Assembly (NCBI RefSeq): GCF_009865135.1
Contig: NZ_WWGH01000002.1
Coordinates: 1,302,001 to 1,366,000 of the forward strand
Direction: 5' to 3'
DNA length: 64,000 nt
Source of the DNA: Streptomyces sp. SID8374
Lineage (GTDB): Bacteria > Actinomycetota > Actinomycetes > Streptomycetales > Streptomycetaceae
Of the stretch, positions 54,176-62,823 are shown piece after piece; position 1 is the stretch's first letter; every line of letters begins with the position of its first letter. A model generated the notes under the pieces. That model was not told the DNA's origin. It did no database searches and saw nothing but the letters and a program-made list of their open reading frames with translations. A program made the position numbers and the translations under genes.

Positions 54176-54388
54176 CTACTTGCGACGCAGAGAGAAGGTG
54201 AACAGCGCGCGCAGCACAACCGCGTACTGCTTGAGGATTTCGGGCCGATCGGCCGAACTGGTCTTGGCGAACGCCCATTTGGCGATGCGGCAGGCGGTGG
54301 CGCAGGCCGCGGCGAAGCAGGCCGTGAAGGAGATGGACGCCGCGATGGCGACGACGGATCCGACGGACCCGAGAGAGGAAAACAGCAC
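54176..54388 (-). CDS. Small membrane protein of unknown function
   Basis: 70 residues from a GTG with AAGGA upstream; a GTG at 54457 would add 23 residues. One long hydrophobic segment with several Cys (VGSVVAIAASISFTACFAA) is followed by a basic, helical C-terminus ending FTFSLRRK. It lies 171 nt upstream of the nuclease-helicase on the same strand and in the same lower-GC tract. Unknown function; it could be a membrane-acting partner or an unrelated small protein. Confidence 0.45.
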   Translation of the reverse strand: MLFSSLGSVGSVVAIAASISFTACFAAACATACRIAKWAFAKTSSADRPEILKQYAVVLRALFTFSLRRK

Positions 54389-54720
54389 GAAGACATCCTT
54401 GAGAGAGAGGGATGCCGGAATACCCCAGGGAGGAACGTTTCTCCTGATTCCGGTCACAGCGTGTGGGGCTGACTGTGGTTGGTCAGGTGAGCGTGGGGGT
54501 GCTGCATTCCCGGGCGTACGTCAAGGACGTGCCGGATGAGAGGTGGGGGAGAGCGAACGTCCGCATCGGGACGCGAGGGGCCAGGGCCCAAGGCGCAATC
54601 ATGCGCATCCTTACGGTTGGAGGGCGTAGCCAACTTCGACAGCCCGGTGGGTTCCGTAAAACAGCCCGCTCATTATAGCGCACATGGTAAGGCTTTGGCC
54701 AGAGGGTGGGGTAGGAATAT
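54389..54720. other. Lower-GC intergenic region with a minus-strand TATAAT
   Basis: No gene is supported. TATAAT occurs on the minus strand at 54677-54672, a rare match in this DNA, pointing toward the small membrane protein and helicase genes, but no good -35 lies 16-18 bp upstream. Confidence 0.35.
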
Positions 54721-54756
54721 CTCCGCCCCCGGCGCTGTGCGGTGCCGGGGGCGGAG
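54721..54756 (-). terminator. aceB terminator
   Basis: A perfect 13-bp stem CTCCGCCCCCGGC/GCCGGGGGCGGAG with a 10-nt loop, 20 nt after the malate synthase stop. Confidence 0.75.
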
Positions 54757-54776
54757 TGTGCGTATGGGTGACGAGG

Positions 54777-56396
54777 TCAGCGCAGCTGCTCGTACGCCGG
54801 CAGCGTCAGGAAGTCCGCGTAGTCCTGGTCCAGGGAGACCTGGAGCAGGAGGTCGTGGGCCTGCTGCCACTTGCCGGCGGTGAAGGCCTCGTCGCCGATC
54901 TCCTCGCGGATCGCGGCCAGTTCCTCGGCGGCGACCTTGCGGGCCAGGTCCGCGGTGGCGTGCTCGCCGTTCTCGAAGACCACGTCCGCGTTGATCCACT
55001 GCCAGATCTGGGAGCGGGAGATCTCGGCGGTGGCCGCGTCCTCCATCAGGTTGAAGATGGCGACCGCGCCCAGGCCGCGCAGCCAGGCCTCGATGTAGCG
55101 GATGCCGACCGCGACGGCGTTGCGCAGGCCCTCGTACGTGGGCTTGGCGTCGAGGGTGTCGATGGCGATCAGGTCGCCAGCCGCCACCGAGACGTCCTCG
55201 CGCAGCCGGTCCTTCTGGTTGGGCTTCTCGCCGAGGACCGCGTCGAAGGAGGCCAGGGCGATCGGGACCAGGTCGGGGTGGGCGACCCAGGAGCCGTCGA
55301 AGCCGTCGTTCGCCTCGCGGTCCTTGTCGGCCTTGACCTTCTCGAAGGCCACCTTGTTGACCTCGGCGTCGCGGCGCGAGGGGATGAAGGCCGCCATGCC
55401 GCCGATCGCGTGCGCGCCGCGCTTGTGGCAGGTGCGGACCAGGAGTTCGGTGTACGCCCGCATGAACGGGGCGGTCATCGTCACCGCGTTGCGGTCCGGC
55501 AGGACGAACTTGGCTCCGCCGTCACGGAAGTTCTTGACGATGGAGAAGAGGTAGTCCCAGCGGCCGGCGTTCAGCCCGGAGGCGTGGTCGCGCAGCTCGT
55601 AGAGGATCTCCTCCATCTCGTACGCGGCGGTGATCGTCTCGATCAGGACCGTCGCGCGGACCGTGCCCTGCGGGATGCCGACGTACTCCTGGGCGAAGAC
55701 GAAGATGTCGTTCCAGAGGCGGGCCTCCAGGTGCGACTCCGTCTTGGGGAGGTAGAAGTACGGGCCCTTGCCGAGGTCGATCAGGCGCTGGGCGTTGTGG
55801 AAGAAGTAGAGGCCGAAGTCGACCAGCGCGCCGGGCACGGGGACGCCGTCCAACTGGAGGTGGCGCTCGTCCAGGTGCCAGCCGCGCGGGCGGGTGACCA
55901 CGGTGGCGAGCTCGTCGGCGGGCTTCAGCGCGTACGACTTGCCGGACTTCGGGTCGGTGAAGTCGATCCGGCGCTCGTAGGCGTCGGTCAGGTTGAGCTG
56001 GCCGAGGATCACGTTCTCCCAGGTGGGAGCGGAGGCGTCCTCGAAGTCGGCGAGCCAGATGCGGGCGCCCGAGTTGAGCGCGTTGATCGTCATCTTGCGG
56101 TCGGTCGGACCGGTGATCTCCACCCGGCGGTCGTTCAGCGCGGCCGGGGCCGGGGCGACCTTCCAGGAGTCGTCCGCGCGGACCGCCGCCGTCTCGGGCA
56201 GGAAGTCCAGCGTGGAGGTACGGGCGATCTCGGCGCGGCGCTCGGTGCGCCGGGCGAGCAGCTCATTGCGGCGCGGCGTGAACTGCCGGTGCAGCTCGGC
56301 CACGAACGCGAGGGCCGCGTCGGTCAGGACCTCATCCTGCCGGGGCAGGGGCTCGGCATCGACGATGGCCAGCGTGGACGGCGCTGGTGCGGACAT
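54777..56396 (-). CDS. aceB: Malate synthase A
   Basis: 539 residues from an ATG with GGAGTGAC upstream; usual length of the A isoform. It has the family signature TRPRGWHLDERHLQLDG, the acetyl-CoA/Mg region DFEDASAPTWEN near residue 115 and the C-terminal SRSQIWQWINADVVF. It condenses glyoxylate with acetyl-CoA to malate. Presence beside allantoin genes and shared operators indicate that it handles glyoxylate from purine breakdown rather than, or as well as, the acetate glyoxylate shunt; no isocitrate lyase is nearby. Confidence 0.96.
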   Translation of the reverse strand: MSAPAPSTLAIVDAEPLPRQDEVLTDAALAFVAELHRQFTPRRNELLARRTERRAEIARTSTLDFLPETAAVRADDSWKVAPAPAALNDRRVEITGPTDRKMTINALNSGARIWLADFEDASAPTWENVILGQLNLTDAYERRIDFTDPKSGKSYALKPADELATVVTRPRGWHLDERHLQLDGVPVPGALVDFGLYFFHNAQRLIDLGKGPYFYLPKTESHLEARLWNDIFVFAQEYVGIPQGTVRATVLIETITAAYEMEEILYELRDHASGLNAGRWDYLFSIVKNFRDGGAKFVLPDRNAVTMTAPFMRAYTELLVRTCHKRGAHAIGGMAAFIPSRRDAEVNKVAFEKVKADKDREANDGFDGSWVAHPDLVPIALASFDAVLGEKPNQKDRLREDVSVAAGDLIAIDTLDAKPTYEGLRNAVAVGIRYIEAWLRGLGAVAIFNLMEDAATAEISRSQIWQWINADVVFENGEHATADLARKVAAEELAAIREEIGDEAFTAGKWQQAHDLLLQVSLDQDYADFLTLPAYEQLR

Positions 56397-56526
56397 GAGC
56401 TGTCACTCCTTCAGCGGGCGGCGGCTTCGCATGGCCGCCGGGTCGCCTGAGACGGCACGGCGTGCCATGGGCTCCGAGATACGGCCGTGGGTGCCGTCTG
56501 AGGTTCAGAGGGCTTCTGACCAGTGG

Positions 56527-56567
56527 ATAGTAGTTTCCTCATAGTGGAAGTTCAATGGTTTGTTGAT
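56527..56567 (-). promoter_or_regulatory. aceB promoter with both operator types
   Basis: On the minus strand, TTGAAC (56555-56550), 17 bp, TACTAT (56532-56527). The palindrome ATCAAC-AAACC-ATTGAA (56567-56551) overlaps the -35, and a TTCCA-N5-AGGAA element (56549-56535) fills the spacer. Confidence 0.6.
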
Positions 56568-56674
56568 GTCGAGATTCTCCGGGTCGACAGAAACGGGGTG
56601 CCGGCGGCGCAGCGTGCCAGGGCGGCCACGGAGGGTTGAGCGGCCACGCAAGGGTTGACCAGGGTCCGCCGACG

Positions 56675-57280
56675 TCACTCCAGATGGGTCAGGTCCTGTG
56701 CGGTGTCGATGTCGTACGCCTGCGCCACATCCGAACACTCCACCAGCGTGATCGCATCGCGGTGCTCCCGCAGATACGCCCGCGCCCCCTGGTCGCCCAC
56801 CGCCCCCGCCGCGATCTCCGCCCACAGCTCCGCCCCGAACAGCACCGGATGGCCGCGCTCCCCGTCGTACGCGGCGGCCACCAGGCTCGTCCTCGACCGG
56901 TAGGCCACCCGCACCCGCGCCACCGCCTCCGCGCCGATCCCCGGCTGGTCCACCAGCAGGACGAGCGCCGCGTCCGCCCCCGTACCGCTCAGGGCCGCCA
57001 GCCCCAGCCGGAGCGAGGAGCCCATGCCCTCCTCCCACCCCGGGTTCACGGTCACCGCCGAACCGGTCAGGTCGGCCCGGGCCCGCACCTCCTCGGCCGC
57101 CGCGCCCAGCACCACATGGAGCGGGCCGCAGCCGCCGTTGCGCAGGGCGCGCAGGGCGTGCTCCACCAAGGGGCGGCCGCGGTGCTCCAACAGGGCCTTG
57201 GGGCGGCCGCCGAGCCGCCGGCCGCCGCCCGCGGCGAGGAGCACCCCCGCCACCTTGGGATTCTTCACGTGAGAAGCCAT
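56675..57280 (-). CDS. MocA-like molybdenum cofactor nucleotidyltransferase
   Basis: 201 residues from the ATG at 57280. NTP-transferase fold with the nucleotide loop GVLLAAGGGRRLGGRPKALL near the N-terminus, LVDQPG (metal Asp) near residue 105 and GHPVLFG near 150. The MocA/MobA group adds CMP or GMP to molybdopterin. A cytidylylated cofactor is needed by xanthine dehydrogenase, so a position among purine catabolic genes fits. The xdh genes themselves are not in the window. Confidence 0.85.
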   Translation of the reverse strand: MASHVKNPKVAGVLLAAGGGRRLGGRPKALLEHRGRPLVEHALRALRNGGCGPLHVVLGAAAEEVRARADLTGSAVTVNPGWEEGMGSSLRLGLAALSGTGADAALVLLVDQPGIGAEAVARVRVAYRSRTSLVAAAYDGERGHPVLFGAELWAEIAAGAVGDQGARAYLREHRDAITLVECSDVAQAYDIDTAQDLTHLE

Positions 57281-57470
57281 GAGCCCTGGATACCACCGAG
57301 CCGTTCGCACACGCGACACGCATGTCACTCTCAGGGGTCACCCTGATTTCTGTCCGTGGAGTGGCGCACACAGCCTGTCATGGCGTTAACTTGCGGGCGG
57401 ACCCCGGTACTTGGCCACCGCCCGGGGGTCCGGGGGTCACACCGGCACGAGGCGTGCGAGGGGGAGTGCT

Positions 57471-57785
57471 GTGTTGCGAAGCGTGGGGCAGAAGCGGGTC
57501 ACCGGCAGCGGCGAGGACCCGAGGGTGGCTGAGCTCCGTATAGCCGTCTCCCGGCTCCGCCGCGAACTGGCCTCGCTCTCCTACGAATTCTCCGACCGCC
57601 CCATCGCCGAGGAAGAGCTTGCGGCACTGGATGCCATGGCGGTCGGCGGGGCTGTGGAGATCCCCCGCATGCGAAGCTCGTTACTGCTGATCGCGGGGTC
57701 GGTCGGCTCGGTCAGCGCGCTCGCCGCCGCCCTGCGTGACGTACGCAACGCGGTGGACCTCTTCGGGGAGCCCCCGCGCGGGTGA
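57471..57785 (+). CDS. Small DUF5955-like protein
   Basis: 104 residues from a GTG with GGGGGAG 4 nt upstream. Helical, soluble protein: DPRVAELRIAVSRLRRELA, then PIAEEELAALDAMAVGG, then SSLLLIAGSVGSVSALAAAL, ending VDLFGEPPRG. It matches from memory a small Streptomyces family called DUF5955; the function is unknown. It lies alone between mocA-like and the response regulator, convergent with the latter. Confidence 0.72.
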   Translation: MLRSVGQKRVTGSGEDPRVAELRIAVSRLRRELASLSYEFSDRPIAEEELAALDAMAVGGAVEIPRMRSSLLLIAGSVGSVSALAAALRDVRNAVDLFGEPPRG

Positions 57786-57807
57786 GCCGGGGTGTTGCCC
57801 GGTTGAC

Positions 57808-58452
57808 TCAGCGGCGGATCAGCCTGCGGGCCGTCGCCGCCGCGACCGCCGACGTACGGGAGTCCACGCCCAGCTTCGCGTAGATGTGCACCAGGTGGGA
57901 CTTGACCGTCGCCTGGCTCAGGAACAGCTCCTTGCTGATCTGGAGGTTCGACAGGCCCTCCCCGACCAGTTGCAGCACCTCCAGCTCCCGCCGCGTCAGC
58001 GCCTCGGCGGGTGTGCGCATCCGGACCATCAGCCGGTGCGCCACCGAAGGGGCGAGCGCGGAGCGGCCGGCCGCCGCCGTGCGCACGGCGGCCGCCAGCT
58101 CCTGCGGTGGCGCGTCCTTCAGCAGGTAACCGCTCGCCCCCGCCTCGACCGCCGCCAGGATGTCCGCGTCGGAGTCGTACGTGGTGAGGATCAGGACCCG
58201 GGGGCCCTCGGGGACGGCGGTGATCGCCGCCGTGGCCTCCGAGCCGTGCATCCCCGGGCCCGGGCCGAACTGGAGGTCCATCAGGACGACGTCGAAGCCG
58301 CCCGCCGCCGCCAGCGCCACGGCCTCCTCGGCGGTGGCCGCCTCGCCCGCGACCCGGAAGTCGGGCTCGGTGTCCAGGACCGCGCGCAGCCCCGCCCGTA
58401 CGACGGGGTGGTCGTCGGCGAGCAGCAGCCGGATGGCGTTCTCCTCGCTCAT
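57808..58452 (-). CDS. LuxR/NarL-type response regulator
   Basis: 214 residues. The receiver domain (about 1-120) has the phosphoacceptor Asp59 in DVVLMDLQFG and the acidic pocket LADDHPVVRAG; the C-terminal LuxR HTH (about 145-205) has LTRRELEVLQLVGEGLSNLQI. Its start overlaps the stop of the histidine kinase (ATGA), so it is the cognate regulator. A likely target is the divergent ABC exporter. Confidence 0.94.
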   Translation of the reverse strand: MSEENAIRLLLADDHPVVRAGLRAVLDTEPDFRVAGEAATAEEAVALAAAGGFDVVLMDLQFGPGPGMHGSEATAAITAVPEGPRVLILTTYDSDADILAAVEAGASGYLLKDAPPQELAAAVRTAAAGRSALAPSVAHRLMVRMRTPAEALTRRELEVLQLVGEGLSNLQISKELFLSQATVKSHLVHIYAKLGVDSRTSAVAAATARRLIRR

Positions 58453-59798
58453 GCGGCGCGCTCCTGGGCCGGGGCCGCCACCGGCAGCGTGACCGCCAGC
58501 GCCGTGCCCTGGCCCGGCGCCGACTCCACGCTCAGCGTGCCGCCCAGCGTGGCCGCCCTCGACCGCATCGCGGGCAGCCCGAAACCGCCGTCGCCGCGCT
58601 CGTCCACCGGCGCCGCCGACGGGTCGAAGCCCCGGCCGTCGTCCACCACGTCCAGCGCCACGGAGGTGTCCATGAAGCTCAGCGTGATCTCCGCCCGGCC
58701 CGCCGCCGCGTGGCGCACCGTGTTGGCCAGCGCCGACTGGGCGGTCCGCAGCAGCGCCACCTCGTACGGCGTCGGCAGCTCCACCGGCGTACCACTGACC
58801 GCGAACCGTACGGTGAGGTCCGGCCCGGTCGTCCGGGCGCAGAGCCGCTCCAGCGCCGCCGCCAGCGAACCGTGCTCCAGGTCCGGCGGAGCCAGCGCCC
58901 GTACGAAGGAACGCGCCTCGGCCAGGTTGGCCTGGGCGGCCTCACGGGCTGCGCGGACGTGCGCGGTGGCCGGGGAGTCCGCGGGCAGTGTGCGCTCGGC
59001 CGCGCGCAGCAGGAGCTGGATGCTGGACAGGCCCTGGGCGAGGGTGTCGTGGATCTCCCGGGCGAGGCGTTCGCGCTCGGCGAGGGTGCCCGCCGTACGT
59101 TCCGCCTCGGCCAGCTCCGCCCGGGTGGCGACCAGCTCCACGATCAGCTCCCGGCGCCGCTCGCTCTCCCGGAACAGCGCGTCGTACCCGAGGACCGTGG
59201 CGATGGCGACGGCCGCACCGATCAGCGGGCCGATGAACGCGCCCGGGGCGATCTCCTGCCGGTGCACGACGAAGCTGGTGATCGCGGCCCCGGCGGTGAC
59301 GACGACGGCGGGCACGCCCCAGCGGGTGGGGAGCAGGTGCAGCTGGAGGAAGTAGAGCGGGAAGGCCACCCACAGGGCGTCGGGGGAGAGGACGAGCAGC
59401 GCCAGCCAGAGGGCGCAGAGCACGGCCAGCCAGGTGGCGGCGGCCTTTGTGCGGGGGCGCACGGAGGCGGCGAGCGCCACCGTTTCTGCGCGCGCCCGCG
59501 CCTGGCCGTCCTGCGGCGCGGAGGTCGCGCGGGCCGCGGTTCCCGCGCGCGCCCGCGCATGGCCTGCTTGCTGTACGGAGGTGATGCCCGCCCCCGCTCC
59601 TGCGACCGTCGGCGTCCCCGCCAGCGCCCCCGCCCCGTACACCCCCGCCGTCACCAGCGTCAGCGCCACCACCGCCCCCGCGTGCGGCGCGCCCTCGCCC
59701 ACCGCGCGGACCGCCACCAGCGCCAGCAGGCCCAGCAGCAGCGCGTGCAGGCAGAGCCGCAGGGCAGCGGTGACGTGGGTGTGCGAACGCGAATCCAT
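58449..59798 (-). CDS. NarL-family sensor histidine kinase
   Basis: 449 residues from the ATG at 59798. The N-terminal membrane part has about five hydrophobic segments (to about residue 190), with a polar Ala/Arg-rich insertion between segments 2 and 3. The HisKA_3 phospho-His250 is in LAREIHDTLAQGLSS, and the ATPase domain ends with the G boxes DDGRGFD and GDGGFGLPAMRSRA. It phosphorylates the downstream-coupled regulator. It is divergent from an ABC exporter that it probably controls, a common layout for cell-envelope stress systems. Confidence 0.93.
   Translation of the reverse strand: MDSRSHTHVTAALRLCLHALLLGLLALVAVRAVGEGAPHAGAVVALTLVTAGVYGAGALAGTPTVAGAGAGITSVQQAGHARARAGTAARATSAPQDGQARARAETVALAASVRPRTKAAATWLAVLCALWLALLVLSPDALWVAFPLYFLQLHLLPTRWGVPAVVVTAGAAITSFVVHRQEIAPGAFIGPLIGAAVAIATVLGYDALFRESERRRELIVELVATRAELAEAERTAGTLAERERLAREIHDTLAQGLSSIQLLLRAAERTLPADSPATAHVRAAREAAQANLAEARSFVRALAPPDLEHGSLAAALERLCARTTGPDLTVRFAVSGTPVELPTPYEVALLRTAQSALANTVRHAAAGRAEITLSFMDTSVALDVVDDGRGFDPSAAPVDERGDGGFGLPAMRSRAATLGGTLSVESAPGQGTALAVTLPVAAPAQERAA
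59480..59596. repeat. Internal duplication in the histidine kinase gene
   Basis: Two imperfect copies of about 57 bp, each reading GCGCGCGCCCGCGC followed by a similar tail, encode two related 19-residue ARARA segments between membrane helices 2 and 3. Confidence 0.5.
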
Positions 59799-59909
59799 GG
59801 TTCGTCCAGCGTAGCGGCGGGCCCCGCGGCGGCGGTCAATCGAAAGGTTGATCTGCCGACCGTCCCCCGCGCGATGTTTCCCCGCCCCCGGACCACCGAC
59901 GATGGAGCC

Positions 59910-60992
59910 ATGTTCGTCGCATGGAGAGACCTCCGGTTCGCCAAGGGCCGGTTCGCGCTCATGGGGTCGGTCGTGGTCCTGATCACGCTGCTCGTGGGCC
60001 TGCTGTCCGGCCTGACGGCCGGCCTGGCCCGGGAGAACGTCTCGGCCGTCACCGGTCTGGACGCCGACCACCTCGCGTTCGCCGCCCCGCGCGGGGACCA
60101 GTCGGTCTCCTTCACCGACTCGACCGTCCGCGAGGACGACTGGCGGGCCTGGGCCGACCGCCCCGGCGTCGAGGCCGCCCAGCCGCTGGGCATCCGGACT
60201 CTGAACGCCACCGCCCCCGGTGACCGTACGGCCGCGGTGTCGGCCTTCGGTGTCGAACCGGACGGGACGCTCGCACCCGAGGGCATCGCCTCCGGCCGCG
60301 TCGTGCTCTCCGAGAAGGCCGCCGAGGAGCTCGGCGCCGCCCCCGGCGACAAGATCGCGCTCGGCCGGGCGGAGCGCGAGGTCGCCGCCGTGGCGGGAGA
60401 CGCCTCGTACAGCCATACGCCCGTCGTCTGGACCACCCTCGACGACTGGCAGCAGATCGGCCACGACGGCGCGGGCCCCGCCGAACAGGCGACCGTCATC
60501 GCCCTGACCACCACCGACGGGGTCGACCTGGCGGCCGGGGACGAGGCGGCGAAGACCCGCACGCTCTCCCTCGACGACTCCCTCTCCGCGATCGGCTCCT
60601 ACCAGGCGGAGAACGGTTCGCTGCAACTCATGCGCGGCTTTCTCTTCGCCATCTCCGCCCTCGTCATCGGCGCCTTCTTCACCGTCTGGACCATCCAGCG
60701 CAGCGGCGACGTCGCCGTACTGAAGGCGCTCGGCGCCTCCACCCCGTACCTCCTGCGCGACGCCCTCGGGCAGGCCGTGGTGATGCTCGTCATCGGTACG
60801 GGGCTCGGGACCGCGCTCGCCGCCGGGGCCGGGGTGCTGATCGGCGGGGGGCCGGTGCCGTTCGTGCTGGACGCGGCGACGGTCCTGGTGCCTGCGGTGG
60901 TCATGATCGCGCTCGGCGCCCTCGGGGCCGCCCTCTCCATCCGGCGGATCACCGCCGTCGACCCCCTCACCGCACTCGGGAGTGCCCGATGA
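59910..60992 (+). CDS. ABC transporter permease (FtsX/MacB-like)
   Basis: 360 residues from an ATG. FtsX-type permease: MFVAWRDLRFAKGRF leads to membrane segment 1 (about 18-40), then a large extracytoplasmic domain (about 41-225), then three C-terminal segments with the coupling motif GDVAVLKALGAS. It has four membrane helices rather than the eight of fused forms, so it probably dimerises. Operon with the ATPase (ATGA overlap), divergent from the two-component system. Probably exports an envelope-active compound or performs mechanotransmission. Confidence 0.9.
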   Translation: MFVAWRDLRFAKGRFALMGSVVVLITLLVGLLSGLTAGLARENVSAVTGLDADHLAFAAPRGDQSVSFTDSTVREDDWRAWADRPGVEAAQPLGIRTLNATAPGDRTAAVSAFGVEPDGTLAPEGIASGRVVLSEKAAEELGAAPGDKIALGRAEREVAAVAGDASYSHTPVVWTTLDDWQQIGHDGAGPAEQATVIALTTTDGVDLAAGDEAAKTRTLSLDDSLSAIGSYQAENGSLQLMRGFLFAISALVIGAFFTVWTIQRSGDVAVLKALGASTPYLLRDALGQAVVMLVIGTGLGTALAAGAGVLIGGGPVPFVLDAATVLVPAVVMIALGALGAALSIRRITAVDPLTALGSAR

Positions 60993-61669
60993 CGCTCACC
61001 CTCACCGACGTGACCCTCACCTACCCGGACGGCGAGGGGCGGCTCACCGCCCTGGACCGGGTCTCGCTGGAGGTTCCGGCGGGCACGCTCACCGCCGTCG
61101 TCGGGCCGTCCGGTTCCGGCAAGTCCAGCCTGCTGGCCGCCGCCGCGACGCTGGTCACCCCGGACTCCGGGGACGTCGTCGTGGCCGGTACGCCGACGGG
61201 CCCGCTCACCCCGGCGGCGCGGGCGGCCCTGCGCCGGGAGCACATCGGGATCGTGTTCCAGCAGCCGAACCTGCTGCCCTCGCTGACGGCCGCCGAACAG
61301 CTCCAGGTGATGGCCCACCTCTCGGGCGGGTCGGCCAGGACCGCCCGCCGCCGGGCGCTGGAGCTGCTGGACGCGGTGGGTCTCGCCGACCGCGAGGACC
61401 GGCGGCCGCACCAGCTGTCGGGCGGTCAGCGCCAGCGGATCAACATCGCCCGCGCCCTGATGAACGAGCCCGATGTGCTCCTCGTCGACGAGCCGACCAG
61501 CGCACTCGACCACGAGCGCGGAGCCGCCGTACTGGACCTGCTGGTCACCCTGACCCGGGAGCGCGCCACCGCCACGGTGCTGGTCACCCACGACCTGGCG
61601 CACCTGGACCGGATGGACCGCACGGTGACGATGGACGACGGGCGGCTGACCGTACCGGCGCAGGTCTGA
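60989..61669 (+). CDS. ABC transporter ATP-binding protein (LolD/MacB-like)
   Basis: 226 residues. Walker A GPSGSGKSSLL, Q-loop FQQPNLLPSLTA, signature LSGGQRQRINIARAL, Walker B VLLVDEPTSAL and switch His VTHDLAHL are all intact. It powers the FtsX-type permease with which it overlaps by 4 nt. Ends tail-to-tail with allR, only 11 nt away. Confidence 0.95.
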   Translation: MTLTLTDVTLTYPDGEGRLTALDRVSLEVPAGTLTAVVGPSGSGKSSLLAAAATLVTPDSGDVVVAGTPTGPLTPAARAALRREHIGIVFQQPNLLPSLTAAEQLQVMAHLSGGSARTARRRALELLDAVGLADREDRRPHQLSGGQRQRINIARALMNEPDVLLVDEPTSALDHERGAAVLDLLVTLTRERATATVLVTHDLAHLDRMDRTVTMDDGRLTVPAQV

Positions 61670-61680
61670 AGCCCCGGGGG

Positions 61681-62478
61681 TCAGTTCGTCCCGTTGCTCG
61701 CCAGCGCGTCCGACAGCTCTCCGGCGACCTGCTGGAGGATCGGCACGATCCGCTCGGTCGCGCTCTCCGTCACCCGGCCCGCCGGACCGGAGATGGAGAT
61801 GGCGGCCGAGGTGGGGGAGTTGGGGACGGAGACCGCCAGGCAGCGGACCCCGATCTCCTGCTCGTTGTCGTCCACCGCGTACCCCGCCCGGCGCACCTGC
61901 TCCAGCGCGTCGAGGAAGCCCTCGGGCGTGGTGATCGTCTTCTCGGTCGCGGCAGGCATGCCGGTACGGGCGAGCAGCGCGCGGACCTCGTCGGCCGGGG
62001 TGTCGGCCAGAAGCGCCTTGCCCACCCCGGTGGAGTGCGGGAGGACCCGGCGGCCCACTTCGGTGAACATCCGCATGGAGTGCTTGGACGGCACCTGGGC
62101 GACGTACACGATCTCGTCGCCGTCCAGCAGCGCCATGTTCGCCGTCTCGCCGGTCTCCTCCACCAGCCGCTGGAGGTAGGGGCGGGCCCAGGTGCCGAGC
62201 AGCCGGGAGGCGGACTCGCCCAGGCGGATCAGGCGGGGGCCCAGCGCATAGCGGCGGTTGGGCTGCTGGCGTACGTAACCGCAGACGACGAGCGTGCGCA
62301 TCAGCCGGTGGATGGTCGGCAGGGGCAGACCGCTGCTCGCGGACAGCTCGCTCAGCCCGACCTCGCCCCCGGCGTCGGCCATCCGCTCCAGCAGGTCGAA
62401 GGCGCGCTCGAGCGACTGCACCCCACCGCTGGCACCGGAGGGCTTGGAGTCGGCTGTGCTGGCGTGGGACGGCGGCAC
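61681..62478 (-). CDS. allR: IclR-family regulator of allantoin and glyoxylate genes
   Basis: 265 residues from a GTG with AAAGGA 8-9 nt upstream. The N-terminal winged helix (about 25-85) reads SLERAFDLLERMADAGGEV and GLPLPTIHRLMRTLVVCGY. The C-terminal effector domain reads GETANMALLDGDEIVYVAQV, LPHSTGVGKALLA and DDNEQEIGVRCLAVSV. It closely resembles the AllR repressor of Streptomyces coelicolor, known to repress allantoin pathway genes. It is divergent from allantoinase. Glyoxylate- or allantoin-type effector release is expected from the family. Confidence 0.93.
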   Translation of the reverse strand: MPPSHASTADSKPSGASGGVQSLERAFDLLERMADAGGEVGLSELSASSGLPLPTIHRLMRTLVVCGYVRQQPNRRYALGPRLIRLGESASRLLGTWARPYLQRLVEETGETANMALLDGDEIVYVAQVPSKHSMRMFTEVGRRVLPHSTGVGKALLADTPADEVRALLARTGMPAATEKTITTPEGFLDALEQVRRAGYAVDDNEQEIGVRCLAVSVPNSPTSAAISISGPAGRVTESATERIVPILQQVAGELSDALASNGTN

Positions 62479-62653
62479 GTCAACGGTCCTTTCGAAGCGG
62501 AAGGCAAGGCAGCAGCCTACCGGGCGCTTCCCGATCGGCCCACAGCTGTCGGGTCGGCGTCCGTGCCGGTCAGGGGCTGTTTTGTCCGGGTGGCGACGGT
62601 GCGTGGACGGTCGGCGCGGCGGCTCGGCGCTGCCTCTTCTGGCCCATGCTACG

Positions 62654-62689
62654 TTCCGCACTCCGAAATCTGACTTTTACTTTGTGGAA
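62654..62689 (-). promoter_or_regulatory. Weak TTCCG operator pair upstream of allR
   Basis: TTCCG-CACTC-CGAAA (62654-62668) and TTTTA-CTTTG-TGGAA (62675-62689) start 21 bp apart, as at gcl and hyi, but with one and two mismatches. On the allR strand the order matches the strong pairs. Possible autoregulation. Confidence 0.4.
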
Positions 62690-62745
62690 ATCTCCAGTCG
62701 GGTCGCCGGGCTGGCCCGTCGCCGCTCCCTGCCGGAAGGTGGGTC

Positions 62746-62801
62746 TTGACGAGGGCGATTCCCGAGTGAAGACTCCATCGAAGCTTCAACAGTTCGTTGA
62801 A
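62746..62801 (+). promoter_or_regulatory. allantoinase promoter region and perfect 17-bp operator
   Basis: TTGACG at 62746-62751 with a weak -10 (AAGACT at 62769-62774, 17-bp spacer) is followed by the perfect palindrome TTCAAC-AGTTC-GTTGAA at 62785-62801, 22 nt before the GTG start. Confidence 0.55.
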
Positions 62802-62823
62802 TTCCTGGAGTGAAGGAGCACAG

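Noticed and set aside
54672..54677. TATAAT on the minus strand as a firm promoter
   Set aside because: No acceptable -35 at 16-18 bp, so it is listed only as a remark.
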